In this document: one piece after another, positions 47,350 through 57,725 of the stretch
How the letters are laid out: each line of letters begins with the position of its first letter
How positions within the stretch are numbered: position 1 is the first letter of the stretch
From: Pseudoalteromonas rubra
Lineage (GTDB): Bacteria; Pseudomonadota; Gammaproteobacteria; Enterobacterales; Alteromonadaceae
Reading direction: 5' to 3'
Length of the DNA stretch: 64,000 nt
NCBI RefSeq assembly: GCF_005886805.2
Contig: NZ_CP045429.1
Coordinates: 3,628,501-3,692,500 of the forward strand
Notes under the pieces: model-generated
Seen by the model: the letters and a program-made list of their open reading frames with translations, nothing else
Told to the model about the DNA's origin: nothing
The model's database searches: none
Made by a program: the position numbers and the translations under genes

Positions 47350-49047
47350 CTAGTTCACTTCATCAGTTATCGACTCATTCCACTGAAAAGCCTTTCTTCG
47401 CACAGAGTGAGACGTATTGGTTACATCTTGAATAATACGGCCGTCATTAAACCTGATAATTCGATCGGCAACATTGAAGTAGTAATCGTCATGACTGATA
47501 ACAATCACTGTCTTCCCTTTTGCTTTTAGTTCAGGGAGAAGGTCATGGTAGAAAATATCTTTAAATACCGGATCTTGATCTGCCGCCCACTCATCAAAGA
47601 CATAAATATTTCTATCTTCAATAAATGAGATGAGCAATGCCAGACGCTTACGTTGACCAGATGACAATTCCACAGTGGACAACTTCCCATCTTCAACAGA
47701 AACTTTATCTGTCAGGCCGAGCTTAATCAGATACTCCTGCACTTTACTATCACCGGTCTTATTAAGCAGGCCGTAAAGATTTTTAAATAAGTAATAATCA
47801 GAGAAAATTGCAGAAATATTCTGACGATAATCATCCCTATTACTATTATCAATTGGCGTATTGTTTAATAAAACCTCACCACTTGATGGAGTGTAAAGTC
47901 CCGTTAAAAGCTTAACAAAACTGCTTTTACCACAACCATTTCCACCGATTACAAAAATGACTTCTCCAGCACCAATGCGCAATGATAAGGGACCTATTGA
48001 AAATCCCTTTTCACTGTCATTTTCTTTTTGGTATTTATATTCAACTTCGTTGAACTCTAGGCTATTAAACTCTGTCGGTTTATAGGGCTTACTGTCAGCT
48101 GATTTGACGTCTGTCTCTTTGAGGCTAGATAAGGACAAATTCAATGAATTTATTTTATCCATTGCCACGTCAGCCTGATGAAACATGGGGATCGAGCCTA
48201 CACTTGTAGTAATTGGCACTCTCATATAAAGAGCCATTAATACGAACCCCGTGAGAACACTTGTTTCATAAAATGTCACTAACGGCGCTACAAACACAAT
48301 TAAGCCTATGAGCGCTGAATAAATAAACTGCCCATAAGAGTCCGCAATCGCAAACACCTTATGCCAGCCCCAAGCTACATTCATCATCTCATCAGCAGTC
48401 GTGGTTAACTCTTGCTCGTAGAAATTATCTCTTCTGCTGCGCTGTAACTTTAATTCCTTGTTACCGTTGATGAGACAGTTGTAATGGTCAACTAGATCAT
48501 CCCACTTAACTCGGCCATCTTGGAGCAATGGTCTCGTTTTTCTGGCAATAGCCTCATAAGTAATTACACCGATAGTAAATACAGCAAGATACGCAAGAGC
48601 CAGAGACCAAGAAAGCCAAAATAAATAACCGAAGCAAGCCAGAATGACAGCGAGATTAGTGCACAGTACAGGGAACTCGGTTAGTGCCTCGGCAACCGTA
48701 TGAATATCCTCAGTCAATGTTGCCATTAACTTCGATGAACCATGTTTTTCCAATTCACTGTAAGGAGAAGCTAAGAGCTGTTTACACAGCTCTAGTCTCC
48801 ATTTTTTAACCGCCTTTACTGACAGCTTTAGTAAAAGTAAGCGAGATACCAACCCGGCTAGCAACGCTACCGAAGTTCCTCCCAAAAACAACCACACGAA
48901 TAGTGTTAGAGGGTTAGAAATTTCCGAAATAGTGTCATTGATTACCGCAATAACTAACGTGCTTGCCGTACCACTTACTATGCCAGCAATAACCGAGAAT
49001 ATAAGTAACCCCGGTGAAAACTTGATTAAAAATGGTAGAACTTTCAT
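47350..49047 (-). CDS. Cyclic-peptide-type ABC exporter (SyrD/PvdE family)
   Basis: 565 aa: an N-terminal membrane domain with about six helices (residues 1-290) fused to an ATPase domain (about 330-555). Walker A is GGNGCGKS, the signature is LSSGQRKR, and the Walker B region reads YVFDEWAADQDPVFK followed by VIVISHDDYYF. The FDEWAADQDP wording is characteristic of the SyrD/PvdE group of inner-membrane exporters for non-ribosomal lipopeptides and siderophores. It lies between the PKS gene and the thioesterase gene in the same operon. It probably moves the finished or precursor lipopeptide into the periplasm, from where the MacAB-like pump encoded further down could complete export. Confidence 0.9.
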   Translation of the reverse strand: MKVLPFLIKFSPGLLIFSVIAGIVSGTASTLVIAVINDTISEISNPLTLFVWLFLGGTSVALLAGLVSRLLLLKLSVKAVKKWRLELCKQLLASPYSELEKHGSSKLMATLTEDIHTVAEALTEFPVLCTNLAVILACFGYLFWLSWSLALAYLAVFTIGVITYEAIARKTRPLLQDGRVKWDDLVDHYNCLINGNKELKLQRSRRDNFYEQELTTTADEMMNVAWGWHKVFAIADSYGQFIYSALIGLIVFVAPLVTFYETSVLTGFVLMALYMRVPITTSVGSIPMFHQADVAMDKINSLNLSLSSLKETDVKSADSKPYKPTEFNSLEFNEVEYKYQKENDSEKGFSIGPLSLRIGAGEVIFVIGGNGCGKSSFVKLLTGLYTPSSGEVLLNNTPIDNSNRDDYRQNISAIFSDYYLFKNLYGLLNKTGDSKVQEYLIKLGLTDKVSVEDGKLSTVELSSGQRKRLALLISFIEDRNIYVFDEWAADQDPVFKDIFYHDLLPELKAKGKTVIVISHDDYYFNVADRIIRFNDGRIIQDVTNTSHSVRRKAFQWNESITDEVN

Positions 49048-49097
49048 TTTATTAATCTCATTATTAATATATTAAATAAGCTTCACTATTATTAGGA

Positions 49098-52000
49098 TTA
49101 TGCTTCAGCTTCTGCATCCGCAAATTCAGCTAATAATGATTCCACTTCATCAACAGAAAGTTCATCAATATTATCAAGTATCCCTTCAGCACCATCGCCA
49201 CTATCCTGTTCATCGGTATCAAAACTCTGATTTAGAATTTGGTCGCGGATTACTTTCGATAACTCTTTAATACTGCACCCTTTAAGCAAGTTATTCGTCT
49301 GAACAACAGCATCAATACTAACTTCAAGGCGATGCTTTAACTCAAGAGCTACAATTGAGTCGAGACCTATAGCAGTTAAAGAGATATTCATATCCAGTGT
49401 TTCAGGGTTGATCATCATCGTTTGACAGACAACTCGGTGTATTGTCTTTTGAAGTAGCTCAAGCTGACGTTCACTATCAAGTTCTATAAGATGGCCAGCT
49501 ACGACTCGATTATGCTTGTCACTTTCACCTTCATCTTGCTCAGGCATTAAATCAGATAAGTAAGGTAAGCTTGCCAAATGAGGGAAACATTTACCCCATA
49601 ACGACCAATTCATAGGCAGCGTAGCAATAATTCCTTTTTGCTGTGTTGAAATTAAATCCTCCAATAGGTTCATACCATCGATGAGTGGGATCATACCCAT
49701 CCCATGCTCAAGAAGGTTTTCAAGGTTATGGGCCGCAGAAGCCATACCAACTTCAGCCCATGGCCCCCACCCTATGCTTAGCGCGGCTTTTCCTTGATAG
49801 TTTCTGTGCGCAGCGAGACATTCCAAGAATGCATTTGCCGCTGCATAATTTGATTGACCAGTTGAACCAATAGCGGAAGCCAACGATGAGAACATCACAA
49901 AAAAATCTAACTCATCTTCACCGGTCAACGTGTGCAGATGCCATGCACCGTCTATTTTCGCAGGCATGACATTACGGATCTGCGCTTCATCCAATTGAGT
50001 GAGCAGACCATTGTCTAGTATCCCAGCTGCATGCATAATCCCACGCAATGGAGGCATATCTGTACGAATAAATTTCAATAATTCAGCTACTTGCTCTTGG
50101 CTAGAGACATCTACTGCCCTCACTTCACAGCGAGTTCCTAGATTTTCCATGTAGGCAATTTCTGACATTGCTGTTTCACTAGGACGCCTCCGCCCAAGTA
50201 ATACAATATTCTTCGCTCCTCTTTGGGCCATGTACTTAGCAATACTTAGCCCTAATCCACCAAGTCCACCGGTTATTATGTAAGTAGCATCCGCTTTAAA
50301 TGCGGTGTTTTCTTGTTTATCTTGGGCTATATCTCCAACTGGGAATTCAACAGTAATATTTGACCCTGCCCCTTTCATCAAACCAGTAGCCAGCTCAGGG
50401 AGCTCTACACTTATCGAAGAATTACTAGCCGTTAATTTTTCTTCCGCGAGTAACTGAATAATGTCTTTTAAAATTGTAATGACTTTTTCTGGATGAGTTC
50501 TCTCCAGGTGGTGTATATCACAAGAGAAAAGTGACGAATAACCCGAGAGATTAAAGTTATTTAAATTTGCTTCCACACCAGATTCATTAACAGCCAAGTC
50601 GATATAACGACCAAAGCTATTTACTCCCTGGGTCGCTTTAGCAAAATCAAATCCACTCACACAGTTCGCAAAAACATGCACGCCATCTCCAGCTGTACCA
50701 TGTTTGATTTCCTCAAATACACTTGGATTTGTGGCATCAAACACATGATCTGCACCTAGACTTCTAACCGTAGCGATCTTTTTAGAGTTCGCAGTCGCAT
50801 AAACAACAGCACCAAGGTGCTTAGCTATTTGAACTGCTGCATGACCATAAACAGAGTCAGCACCATGAATTAGAACGCTTTCTCCACTTTCAAGTTTTAC
50901 TAACTCTTTCAAAGTAAACATAGAAAGTACAAAAGGTCTGTAAGAAGAGAACCCTTTATCATTGATATGGTTAGGAAGAGGCGCTAAGCGAGACACATCA
51001 ACATTTGAATGCGATGCAAGCTTGCCATCTGTTACTGCAACAACCTTATCACCTACAGCGAAATCTTTTACTCCAGTACCAAGGTGTACAATTTCACCAG
51101 AGCAAAGCTCTCCGTTACACTCAAGCTCAGAAGTATATTTCAGGTTATCCAATACCTTCCAAGCAGGTATAGTTGCTTTATTTACCCGAATTTCTACTTC
51201 ACCAACGCTTGGCGTCCGTCTTTTGCTTTCAGATAAATGAGTAACAACACTGCCCTCTTGTCGACTAACCAACACATTAAATGATTCTTTGGTATCAAAT
51301 GGCAGCGCCTGTGCATTGCTATTGCTTTCTTGATGACTTAGCTTGTGAGGCTCTAAGCGCGCAACGTATCTGTCTCCCCCCCTGAGCACAACTTGATCTT
51401 CTTCATTATCAGAGTAAATCTCTTCACAAAGCAGTGACACCTCCAACGGTGAACTACTTTCACTAAGGTCAATACGGCAGCAACGGAACTCAGGGTGCTC
51501 AATTGCAATTCCTTTAGCAAACCCTAGTAACGGAGATTGTGCGACTGACAAATGCTCCAGTTCGCCAGCGGCTTGCGCACCTGCGGTTACTAACCACAAT
51601 CTAGGCCTACCTGGAATACCCACTTTCGAAATAGCTTGAATTGCATATGCAACGCTCAGTACGCCACATGTAAGATCTTCGGTAATAGTATCTATATTCG
51701 TATCTTCACTCGGAGCCGCATTTAAACTCCATAGATGAATGATGCCCTTGCAGTTTTTATTTGGTGCTGTAAAGAAATCATTGATTACCTTTTCAAAATC
51801 TGCTGTCGAAGAAGAGCGGATAGTAAATTCATTTTCAGATTGCACACCGAATTCTGATCCAGACTTAACCATACATACTTGCTGATTATTATCCTGCATC
51901 CAGCTTCGAACCAAATCCCCAGTACTGCCTTCATCAGCAAAAACAAGCCACGCACCAGACTCTTTCTCATTACTCTGATACGTTGATTCACGCTCTTTTA

Positions 52001-55000
52001 ATTGCCACTCGACATCAAAAAGCCAATTCTTCGGCTCAGTTGGTATATTACTAGTGCTATCAGACGCCAATGAGTTTTGTTTTAAAGCAATCCCTTCGGC
52101 AATAGCAAGCACTTGACCCTCTGCATTCAATATCCATGAATCAACTGTCACAGCTTTATCTTGCTTACTTTCACGCATTTTTGAGTAAACATACTCTGCA
52201 TGCTCTAGTGATTTGAAAAGCTTAATGTCCCCAATAGATGAAATTTCAAATTGATTTGCTCTGCCTCCCAGGCACGTCAAACCAGTCTGCTCCACAGCCT
52301 CAAATATTAAGGGATGGAATAAATACTGTTCCATATCACCTATTGACGCAGACGTGTCTATTTTTGCCAGTGCACTTTGATTTTTAATCCAAATAGTATC
52401 TAAAACTTGCAAAGCCGAACTATATTCAATGCCCACTTCTTGTATTTTGTTATAGAAAACACTGCCATCAAGTAAGTCATCTGGAGTCTCTTGTAGTGCC
52501 AGTATATTAAGCGGCTCAGGTTGCTCATTTCGCTTATCTGCACTTGTTACATCAGCAGAAATTGAACTGATCCAGTTTTCCGATTTACCCTCACTTGCTT
52601 CAGATTGATAGGAAAACAACGCCTTTTTCAAGCCTTTTTCATCTTCCAGTATTGATACTTGGTATGCGTGAGTGCTTTCACCAACTTGCAATGAAGCTAG
52701 ACTATGGAAATTAATTCCACTTAACCCACTCATTTGCACTTTGCCAGCCTCTTCGTATGCGGCTGCTAAAGCAATTTCGAGTAAGATACCACTTGATAAT
52801 TTGCTTTGACCGTTGACTTGTGGGCCTTTTACAAATGGGACAACTTGCTCATCAAGTAACACTTCCCATGTTGGGCTCGCAACAGGCATCTTGTTCGTAA
52901 GTAATGGGTGATAACTTGCTTGGAATAGGCCTTTTTGAAATGGCCCGTCTATCCAATATGCTTTTCTATCCCATTGATAATTAGGTATCGTTCTTAAGAA
53001 CTTCCCTTTAATATTTAAGACAGACCAGTTATTGAACTTACGCTTGGTGTATAGTGCTGACAGTGTCAAATAGATAGATTTTTGATCGTCGTTTTCTTTA
53101 TTTAATGTATTAAGAACAGTACCTTCTAGATCGACATTTTTGAGTGTACGAGTTGTGGCACCACTCACTACCGGGTGAGCTCCGACTTCCATAAACAGAT
53201 CAAAGTCTGCTTTGGCAAGGGTTTCTATTGCAGCTGAAAAGGAAACCTTGTCACGTAAATTATCTCCCCAATAATTTGCATCCAGCAGCATGCCCTCACT
53301 AACCCAATCACCAGTGACCGTAGACACCATTGGCACTTTCCCCTGGCGAGGCTTAATATTAGCTAGCTGATCAACGAGTTCTTTTTTGAGTGGTTCCATC
53401 TGAGGGCTATGGAATGCGTAGTTAACCGGTAACGGGATCACTGTAATCCCATCACTTTGCAGCATATCAATTAAATTATCTACGCCTTCTGTATCACCTG
53501 AAATAACAACAGTGCCTGGCGCATTGACAGCAGCAATAGATACCCGATTTTCATAAGGCAGCAAGGCTTTTTCAATCTCTGCAACTGAAGCCTCCACGCT
53601 CACCATACGACCGTGACCAGTTGCTTTTTGCATAATGCGCGCACGATTGGCAATCAAGAAGCAAGCGTCTTCAAAGCTGAGAGACTCAGAAACGTATGCT
53701 GCCGCTATCTCACCCACACTATGACCTACAACGGCATCTGGCGTAATTCCGTATGACTCAAATAACTTTGCTAACGCCACTTGCACAGCAAATATTGCCG
53801 GTTGAGCATATTCAGTATCATTTAGCTTAGAATCTGACTCATCAGCCATTAATACTTCAATCAGTGACCAGGATGTATGCTTTGACAGCTCTTTATCGCA
53901 CTGTTCAATAAAGCTACGATAAGCAGGTTCTTTATTGAATAATGTTCTACCCATCGCCCACCACTGTGAACCTTGACCAGAAAAAACATAGGCCAATTTA
54001 GAAGCAGAACTTTCTTTATTCATGTACCCATAAACAATGTCAGCATGATGGTTTACGCTACTATAAGACTCTAAAGCCTCTGCAATCTCGTTCTTATCAA
54101 ACCCAACCACTGCAAGCCTATGCTCAAAGTGAGTACGATTTTCAGTGAGCGTATGGTAAACGTCATCCAATGAGTTCTCAGCGGAACTGTCCAGCAAATA
54201 ATCAGCCATTGCTTGAGCATTTGCTTTCAAAGAAGCCAAACTGTTACCACTTAAAGGTAAAACATGAATGCGCTTGTGGTCGTCAGTGGTATCTAGCTCT
54301 GCATGAGGTAGTTCATGACTTGTATAATTATTTTCTTCTAATACCAGGTGAACATTTGTGCCGCCGACACCGAAGCTATTAACCCCAGCAAGAGCAGGTC
54401 TCGCATACTCAGGTAATTCCCCAATCTCAGTTTGAACATTTACACGTAATTCATCGAACGGGATTAACGGGTTTGGGTTGTTGAAATTCAGGCTTGCAGG
54501 AATTACCCGATTCTTCAAGATGAGCGCTGTTTTTATCAAGCTTGCGATCCCCGCAGCTGATTCAGCGTGGCCTATATTTGTTTTTACTGAGCCAATTGCA
54601 CATTCAGTGCCTTCAACTGCACCAATCTTCAAAACTTCACCTAAGGCATTGACCTCTATGGGGTCGCCCAATGCAGTGCCTGTACCGTGTGCTTCAACAT
54701 AGTTTAACTGACCAGGTGCAATTCCAGCATCTTCACATGCACTCAAGACGACTCGTTGTTGTGCCTCGCCATTAGGAGCAGAAATACCACTACTTTTACC
54801 ATCCTGGTTGGATGCAGTGCCTTTAATTACCGCATAGATCGGATCATTATCAGCTTTTGCTTTAGATAGGGGTTTTAATAAAACTAATCCAGCACCTTCG
54901 GAACGAACATACCCATTAGCACTACTATCAAAGGCTTTACAGCGACCATCTAGCGCCATCATGCCCGCCTTTGACAACGACATAGTAACGATTGGTGACA

Positions 55001-57725
55001 ATAAAATATTCACCCCGCCAGCCAATGCCATCTCACATTCACCAAGGCGCATGCTATTACATGCCATGTGTACTGCACTTAACGATGATGAACATGCCGT
55101 ATCTATTGCCAATGCTGGACCGCGTAAGTCCATGAAATGTGAAATCCTACTTGCGGCATTTGTCAAAGCACTACCTAAACCAGCATAAGCATCAACTGAA
55201 TTTTGTTCGCTGAACTGCATATGTGCATAGTCACTACCTGAGATACCAACAAAGACACCTGTTTTAGATTCGGCAATGCTTTCAGGTACAATGCCAGCGT
55301 CTTCAAAAGTTTCCCAACCAAGCTCCATCATCAACCTATGCGCAGGGTCCATGCGTTTAGCTTCTCTCACCGAGAGGTTGAAGAAGTTTCGATCAAGTTG
55401 GTCAATGCCTTTTAAGAACCCGCCTCTTTTTGTTGCCAGCTTGCCTACTGCGAGTGGGTTTTCATGATATAACGCTTCAACATCCCAACGCTCCAACGGG
55501 ACAGTAGCAACTGACTCAAGACCATTACATAAATTTTCCCAATACTCTGCTGGCGTATTAGCATCAGGGAAGCGACAGCTCATACCTATGATTGCAATCG
55601 GCTCGTTTTGATTGTATTGGTTAATTTTATCCAATGAGAATTCAAGGTTTTCAGCGGCAAGACCTTGAACAGCAGACTCACCTCCACTCATTTTCTCAAT
55701 TTTTGCAGATAGTTCTCTAATCGTTAGCTTTTCGCTGAGTAATGTAGGAGGGGGAGTGTATGCATAAGTTACTTCAATACTGCGAATTAATTTTTTTACT
55801 TCCTCAGTATTTAACGCACATTCAGAAAAGGACTGACTGTGACTTATTTCTTCGACCTTCTTGCCACTTAGCATTGCTATCTGTTCAATCAGCCACGCTT
55901 CCATGTTACTAATCGTTTCTTCAGCAGACTCAGCATTAGAAGATTGATCAACAGCTTGTTCAACGCTGTTATGTATAGTATTAGCTTGCCAAGCATGTAT
56001 GACTTTGAATTGGTTGGTGAGGAATTTTTCTCGACAAATACTACGCTGAATTTTTCCACTTGTCGTTTTAGGTATACCTCTGTGCATCAATGAAATGCTG
56101 TATGGTAGAATTTCATGCTCAGCAACAATACGATCGCGTATTGCATTAACAATGGCTTCATATTCAGATTCTGAATATGTCCCTTTCTTCTTTTCAAGCT
56201 TAGATACAACAACTAAGCGCTCTTCATCTTCTACATCTATCGAAAATGCAGCTGTATTATTTTTAGAAATGTATTCATGAGCACATTCTACTGTGTCTTC
56301 AATGTCACAAGCGTGGAAATTACCGCCTCGGATCAAAATAACATCTTTTAATCGACCACAAACAAAAAGCTCTCCTTGATAAAGAAAGCCTAGATCACCC
56401 GTTCTCAAATATTCAAGCGGGCTATCTTCATTGGCAATTCTTGCTGAGAAAATCTCGTGACTCTGCTCGTCATTATTCCAATATCCTTGTGCAACGCTTT
56501 CACCACCGACCCAAATTTCCCCAACCTCTAAGTCTGGCTTTTGTTTATGCGTGTCAGCGTCAACAATTTTAACTTTATAATCACCAATTACTTTGCCGGA
56601 AGATGCTATCGCTCTCGAGTTTTCATTTTGTGATTCGCAAATTACAGCACGATTATCTTTCAAAGCATCAATATCGAAATAATGGGCAATCGTCGGCTTT
56701 GACATTTCGCTACATGTAACCATTAATGTCGCTTCAGCAAGTCCGTAAGCAGGTTGAAATGCCACACTATTGAAATGGCAACTCGCAAATTTCTCACTAA
56801 ACTCTCGGATCGTAGATGCTCTAACAGGCTCGGCAGCATTACCTGCATAGCGAAGGTGAGATAAATCAAGAGAATCTAATTCTTCGTCAGATATGTTTCT
56901 TACACAAAGATCATATGCAAAATTAGGAGCAATTGTGCCCTCAGCTTTAAAATCACTGATCGCTTGCAACCAGCGAAGTGGTTTTTGCACAAAAGAATCT
57001 GGTGACATAAGAATTCCATGATAGCCACCAAATAAAGATTTTAAGATACCAAAAATGAGACCCATATCATGGAAGTTAGGGATCCAACTGACAAAACTAT
57101 TTAGCTGAAATTCGCTATCAAGAATATTAGAGTGGTGCATCAAGTTCTTGTGACTTACCATTACACCTTTGGGAGTCCCTGTAGAACCTGAACTATATTG
57201 GATAAAAGCTAAATCATTTTCATCTAATTCAGGTTCAACCCACTGCTTTTCAATAGAAAAATCTACATCTTCAAAATTTAATAGCGTGTTTTTTTCAACG
57301 TCGATAGCATGGGCTGATAAATTCTGAGAGATCGTTTTTACGGTTAAAATAACCGAAGCGCCAGAATCATCTAATATACGATTTAAGCGCTCATGTCCAA
57401 ATCCTGATTTAGGCACACTTGAAGGAACTGCTACCACCCCAGCATATAGACAGCCTAAAAATGCACTAACAAACTCCAATCCCGCTCGATAAAGCAATAC
57501 GACTCGATCGCCTTTACTCGCATGCTTCTGTAAATATACCGCAATACATCGAGCTTGCTGATCAAGCTCTGCAAAGGAAATTGATGTTTCATCTCTGTTT
57601 TCAGATCTTGAATAATATTTCAGCAATGTATAGGCAAGGTCTGTATTCCGCTCTACAGCATATTGCTGCGTTAATTGAACCAGTGTTTTATGTGGCTTAA
57701 ACGTGGAGGTCATTCTATTGCTCAC
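49098..57725 (-). CDS. PKS loading/extension protein, FAAL-ACP-KS-AT-DH-ER-KR-ACP
   Basis: 2875 aa, starting at GTG 57725 (an ATG at 57713 is an alternative; neither has a strong ribosome site). Domains: fatty acyl-AMP ligase about 1-600 (YSSGSTGTPKGVM, WIPNFHDMG); carrier about 615-695, but ALNTEEV replaces the usual G-x-D-S-L near residue 637, so the attachment serine is absent; KS about 715-1140 with DTACSSS, EAHGTGT and NIGH intact; AT about 1230-1530 (GHSVGE, YAFHS, malonyl-type); DH-like about 1595-1860, catalytic His replaced; ER-like about 2150-2440 with a broken nucleotide motif; KR about 2450-2640 (GGLGGLG, NYAAANAF), intact and with LDN, B-type; carrier with GLDSI near 2791. It should activate a fatty acid, add one malonyl unit and leave a 3-hydroxyacyl chain for the first NRPS. 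Confidence 0.93.
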   Translation of the reverse strand: MSNRMTSTFKPHKTLVQLTQQYAVERNTDLAYTLLKYYSRSENRDETSISFAELDQQARCIAVYLQKHASKGDRVVLLYRAGLEFVSAFLGCLYAGVVAVPSSVPKSGFGHERLNRILDDSGASVILTVKTISQNLSAHAIDVEKNTLLNFEDVDFSIEKQWVEPELDENDLAFIQYSSGSTGTPKGVMVSHKNLMHHSNILDSEFQLNSFVSWIPNFHDMGLIFGILKSLFGGYHGILMSPDSFVQKPLRWLQAISDFKAEGTIAPNFAYDLCVRNISDEELDSLDLSHLRYAGNAAEPVRASTIREFSEKFASCHFNSVAFQPAYGLAEATLMVTCSEMSKPTIAHYFDIDALKDNRAVICESQNENSRAIASSGKVIGDYKVKIVDADTHKQKPDLEVGEIWVGGESVAQGYWNNDEQSHEIFSARIANEDSPLEYLRTGDLGFLYQGELFVCGRLKDVILIRGGNFHACDIEDTVECAHEYISKNNTAAFSIDVEDEERLVVVSKLEKKKGTYSESEYEAIVNAIRDRIVAEHEILPYSISLMHRGIPKTTSGKIQRSICREKFLTNQFKVIHAWQANTIHNSVEQAVDQSSNAESAEETISNMEAWLIEQIAMLSGKKVEEISHSQSFSECALNTEEVKKLIRSIEVTYAYTPPPTLLSEKLTIRELSAKIEKMSGGESAVQGLAAENLEFSLDKINQYNQNEPIAIIGMSCRFPDANTPAEYWENLCNGLESVATVPLERWDVEALYHENPLAVGKLATKRGGFLKGIDQLDRNFFNLSVREAKRMDPAHRLMMELGWETFEDAGIVPESIAESKTGVFVGISGSDYAHMQFSEQNSVDAYAGLGSALTNAASRISHFMDLRGPALAIDTACSSSLSAVHMACNSMRLGECEMALAGGVNILLSPIVTMSLSKAGMMALDGRCKAFDSSANGYVRSEGAGLVLLKPLSKAKADNDPIYAVIKGTASNQDGKSSGISAPNGEAQQRVVLSACEDAGIAPGQLNYVEAHGTGTALGDPIEVNALGEVLKIGAVEGTECAIGSVKTNIGHAESAAGIASLIKTALILKNRVIPASLNFNNPNPLIPFDELRVNVQTEIGELPEYARPALAGVNSFGVGGTNVHLVLEENNYTSHELPHAELDTTDDHKRIHVLPLSGNSLASLKANAQAMADYLLDSSAENSLDDVYHTLTENRTHFEHRLAVVGFDKNEIAEALESYSSVNHHADIVYGYMNKESSASKLAYVFSGQGSQWWAMGRTLFNKEPAYRSFIEQCDKELSKHTSWSLIEVLMADESDSKLNDTEYAQPAIFAVQVALAKLFESYGITPDAVVGHSVGEIAAAYVSESLSFEDACFLIANRARIMQKATGHGRMVSVEASVAEIEKALLPYENRVSIAAVNAPGTVVISGDTEGVDNLIDMLQSDGITVIPLPVNYAFHSPQMEPLKKELVDQLANIKPRQGKVPMVSTVTGDWVSEGMLLDANYWGDNLRDKVSFSAAIETLAKADFDLFMEVGAHPVVSGATTRTLKNVDLEGTVLNTLNKENDDQKSIYLTLSALYTKRKFNNWSVLNIKGKFLRTIPNYQWDRKAYWIDGPFQKGLFQASYHPLLTNKMPVASPTWEVLLDEQVVPFVKGPQVNGQSKLSSGILLEIALAAAYEEAGKVQMSGLSGINFHSLASLQVGESTHAYQVSILEDEKGLKKALFSYQSEASEGKSENWISSISADVTSADKRNEQPEPLNILALQETPDDLLDGSVFYNKIQEVGIEYSSALQVLDTIWIKNQSALAKIDTSASIGDMEQYLFHPLIFEAVEQTGLTCLGGRANQFEISSIGDIKLFKSLEHAEYVYSKMRESKQDKAVTVDSWILNAEGQVLAIAEGIALKQNSLASDSTSNIPTEPKNWLFDVEWQLKERESTYQSNEKESGAWLVFADEGSTGDLVRSWMQDNNQQVCMVKSGSEFGVQSENEFTIRSSSTADFEKVINDFFTAPNKNCKGIIHLWSLNAAPSEDTNIDTITEDLTCGVLSVAYAIQAISKVGIPGRPRLWLVTAGAQAAGELEHLSVAQSPLLGFAKGIAIEHPEFRCCRIDLSESSSPLEVSLLCEEIYSDNEEDQVVLRGGDRYVARLEPHKLSHQESNSNAQALPFDTKESFNVLVSRQEGSVVTHLSESKRRTPSVGEVEIRVNKATIPAWKVLDNLKYTSELECNGELCSGEIVHLGTGVKDFAVGDKVVAVTDGKLASHSNVDVSRLAPLPNHINDKGFSSYRPFVLSMFTLKELVKLESGESVLIHGADSVYGHAAVQIAKHLGAVVYATANSKKIATVRSLGADHVFDATNPSVFEEIKHGTAGDGVHVFANCVSGFDFAKATQGVNSFGRYIDLAVNESGVEANLNNFNLSGYSSLFSCDIHHLERTHPEKVITILKDIIQLLAEEKLTASNSSISVELPELATGLMKGAGSNITVEFPVGDIAQDKQENTAFKADATYIITGGLGGLGLSIAKYMAQRGAKNIVLLGRRRPSETAMSEIAYMENLGTRCEVRAVDVSSQEQVAELLKFIRTDMPPLRGIMHAAGILDNGLLTQLDEAQIRNVMPAKIDGAWHLHTLTGEDELDFFVMFSSLASAIGSTGQSNYAAANAFLECLAAHRNYQGKAALSIGWGPWAEVGMASAAHNLENLLEHGMGMIPLIDGMNLLEDLISTQQKGIIATLPMNWSLWGKCFPHLASLPYLSDLMPEQDEGESDKHNRVVAGHLIELDSERQLELLQKTIHRVVCQTMMINPETLDMNISLTAIGLDSIVALELKHRLEVSIDAVVQTNNLLKGCSIKELSKVIRDQILNQSFDTDEQDSGDGAEGILDNIDELSVDEVESLLAEFADAEAEA

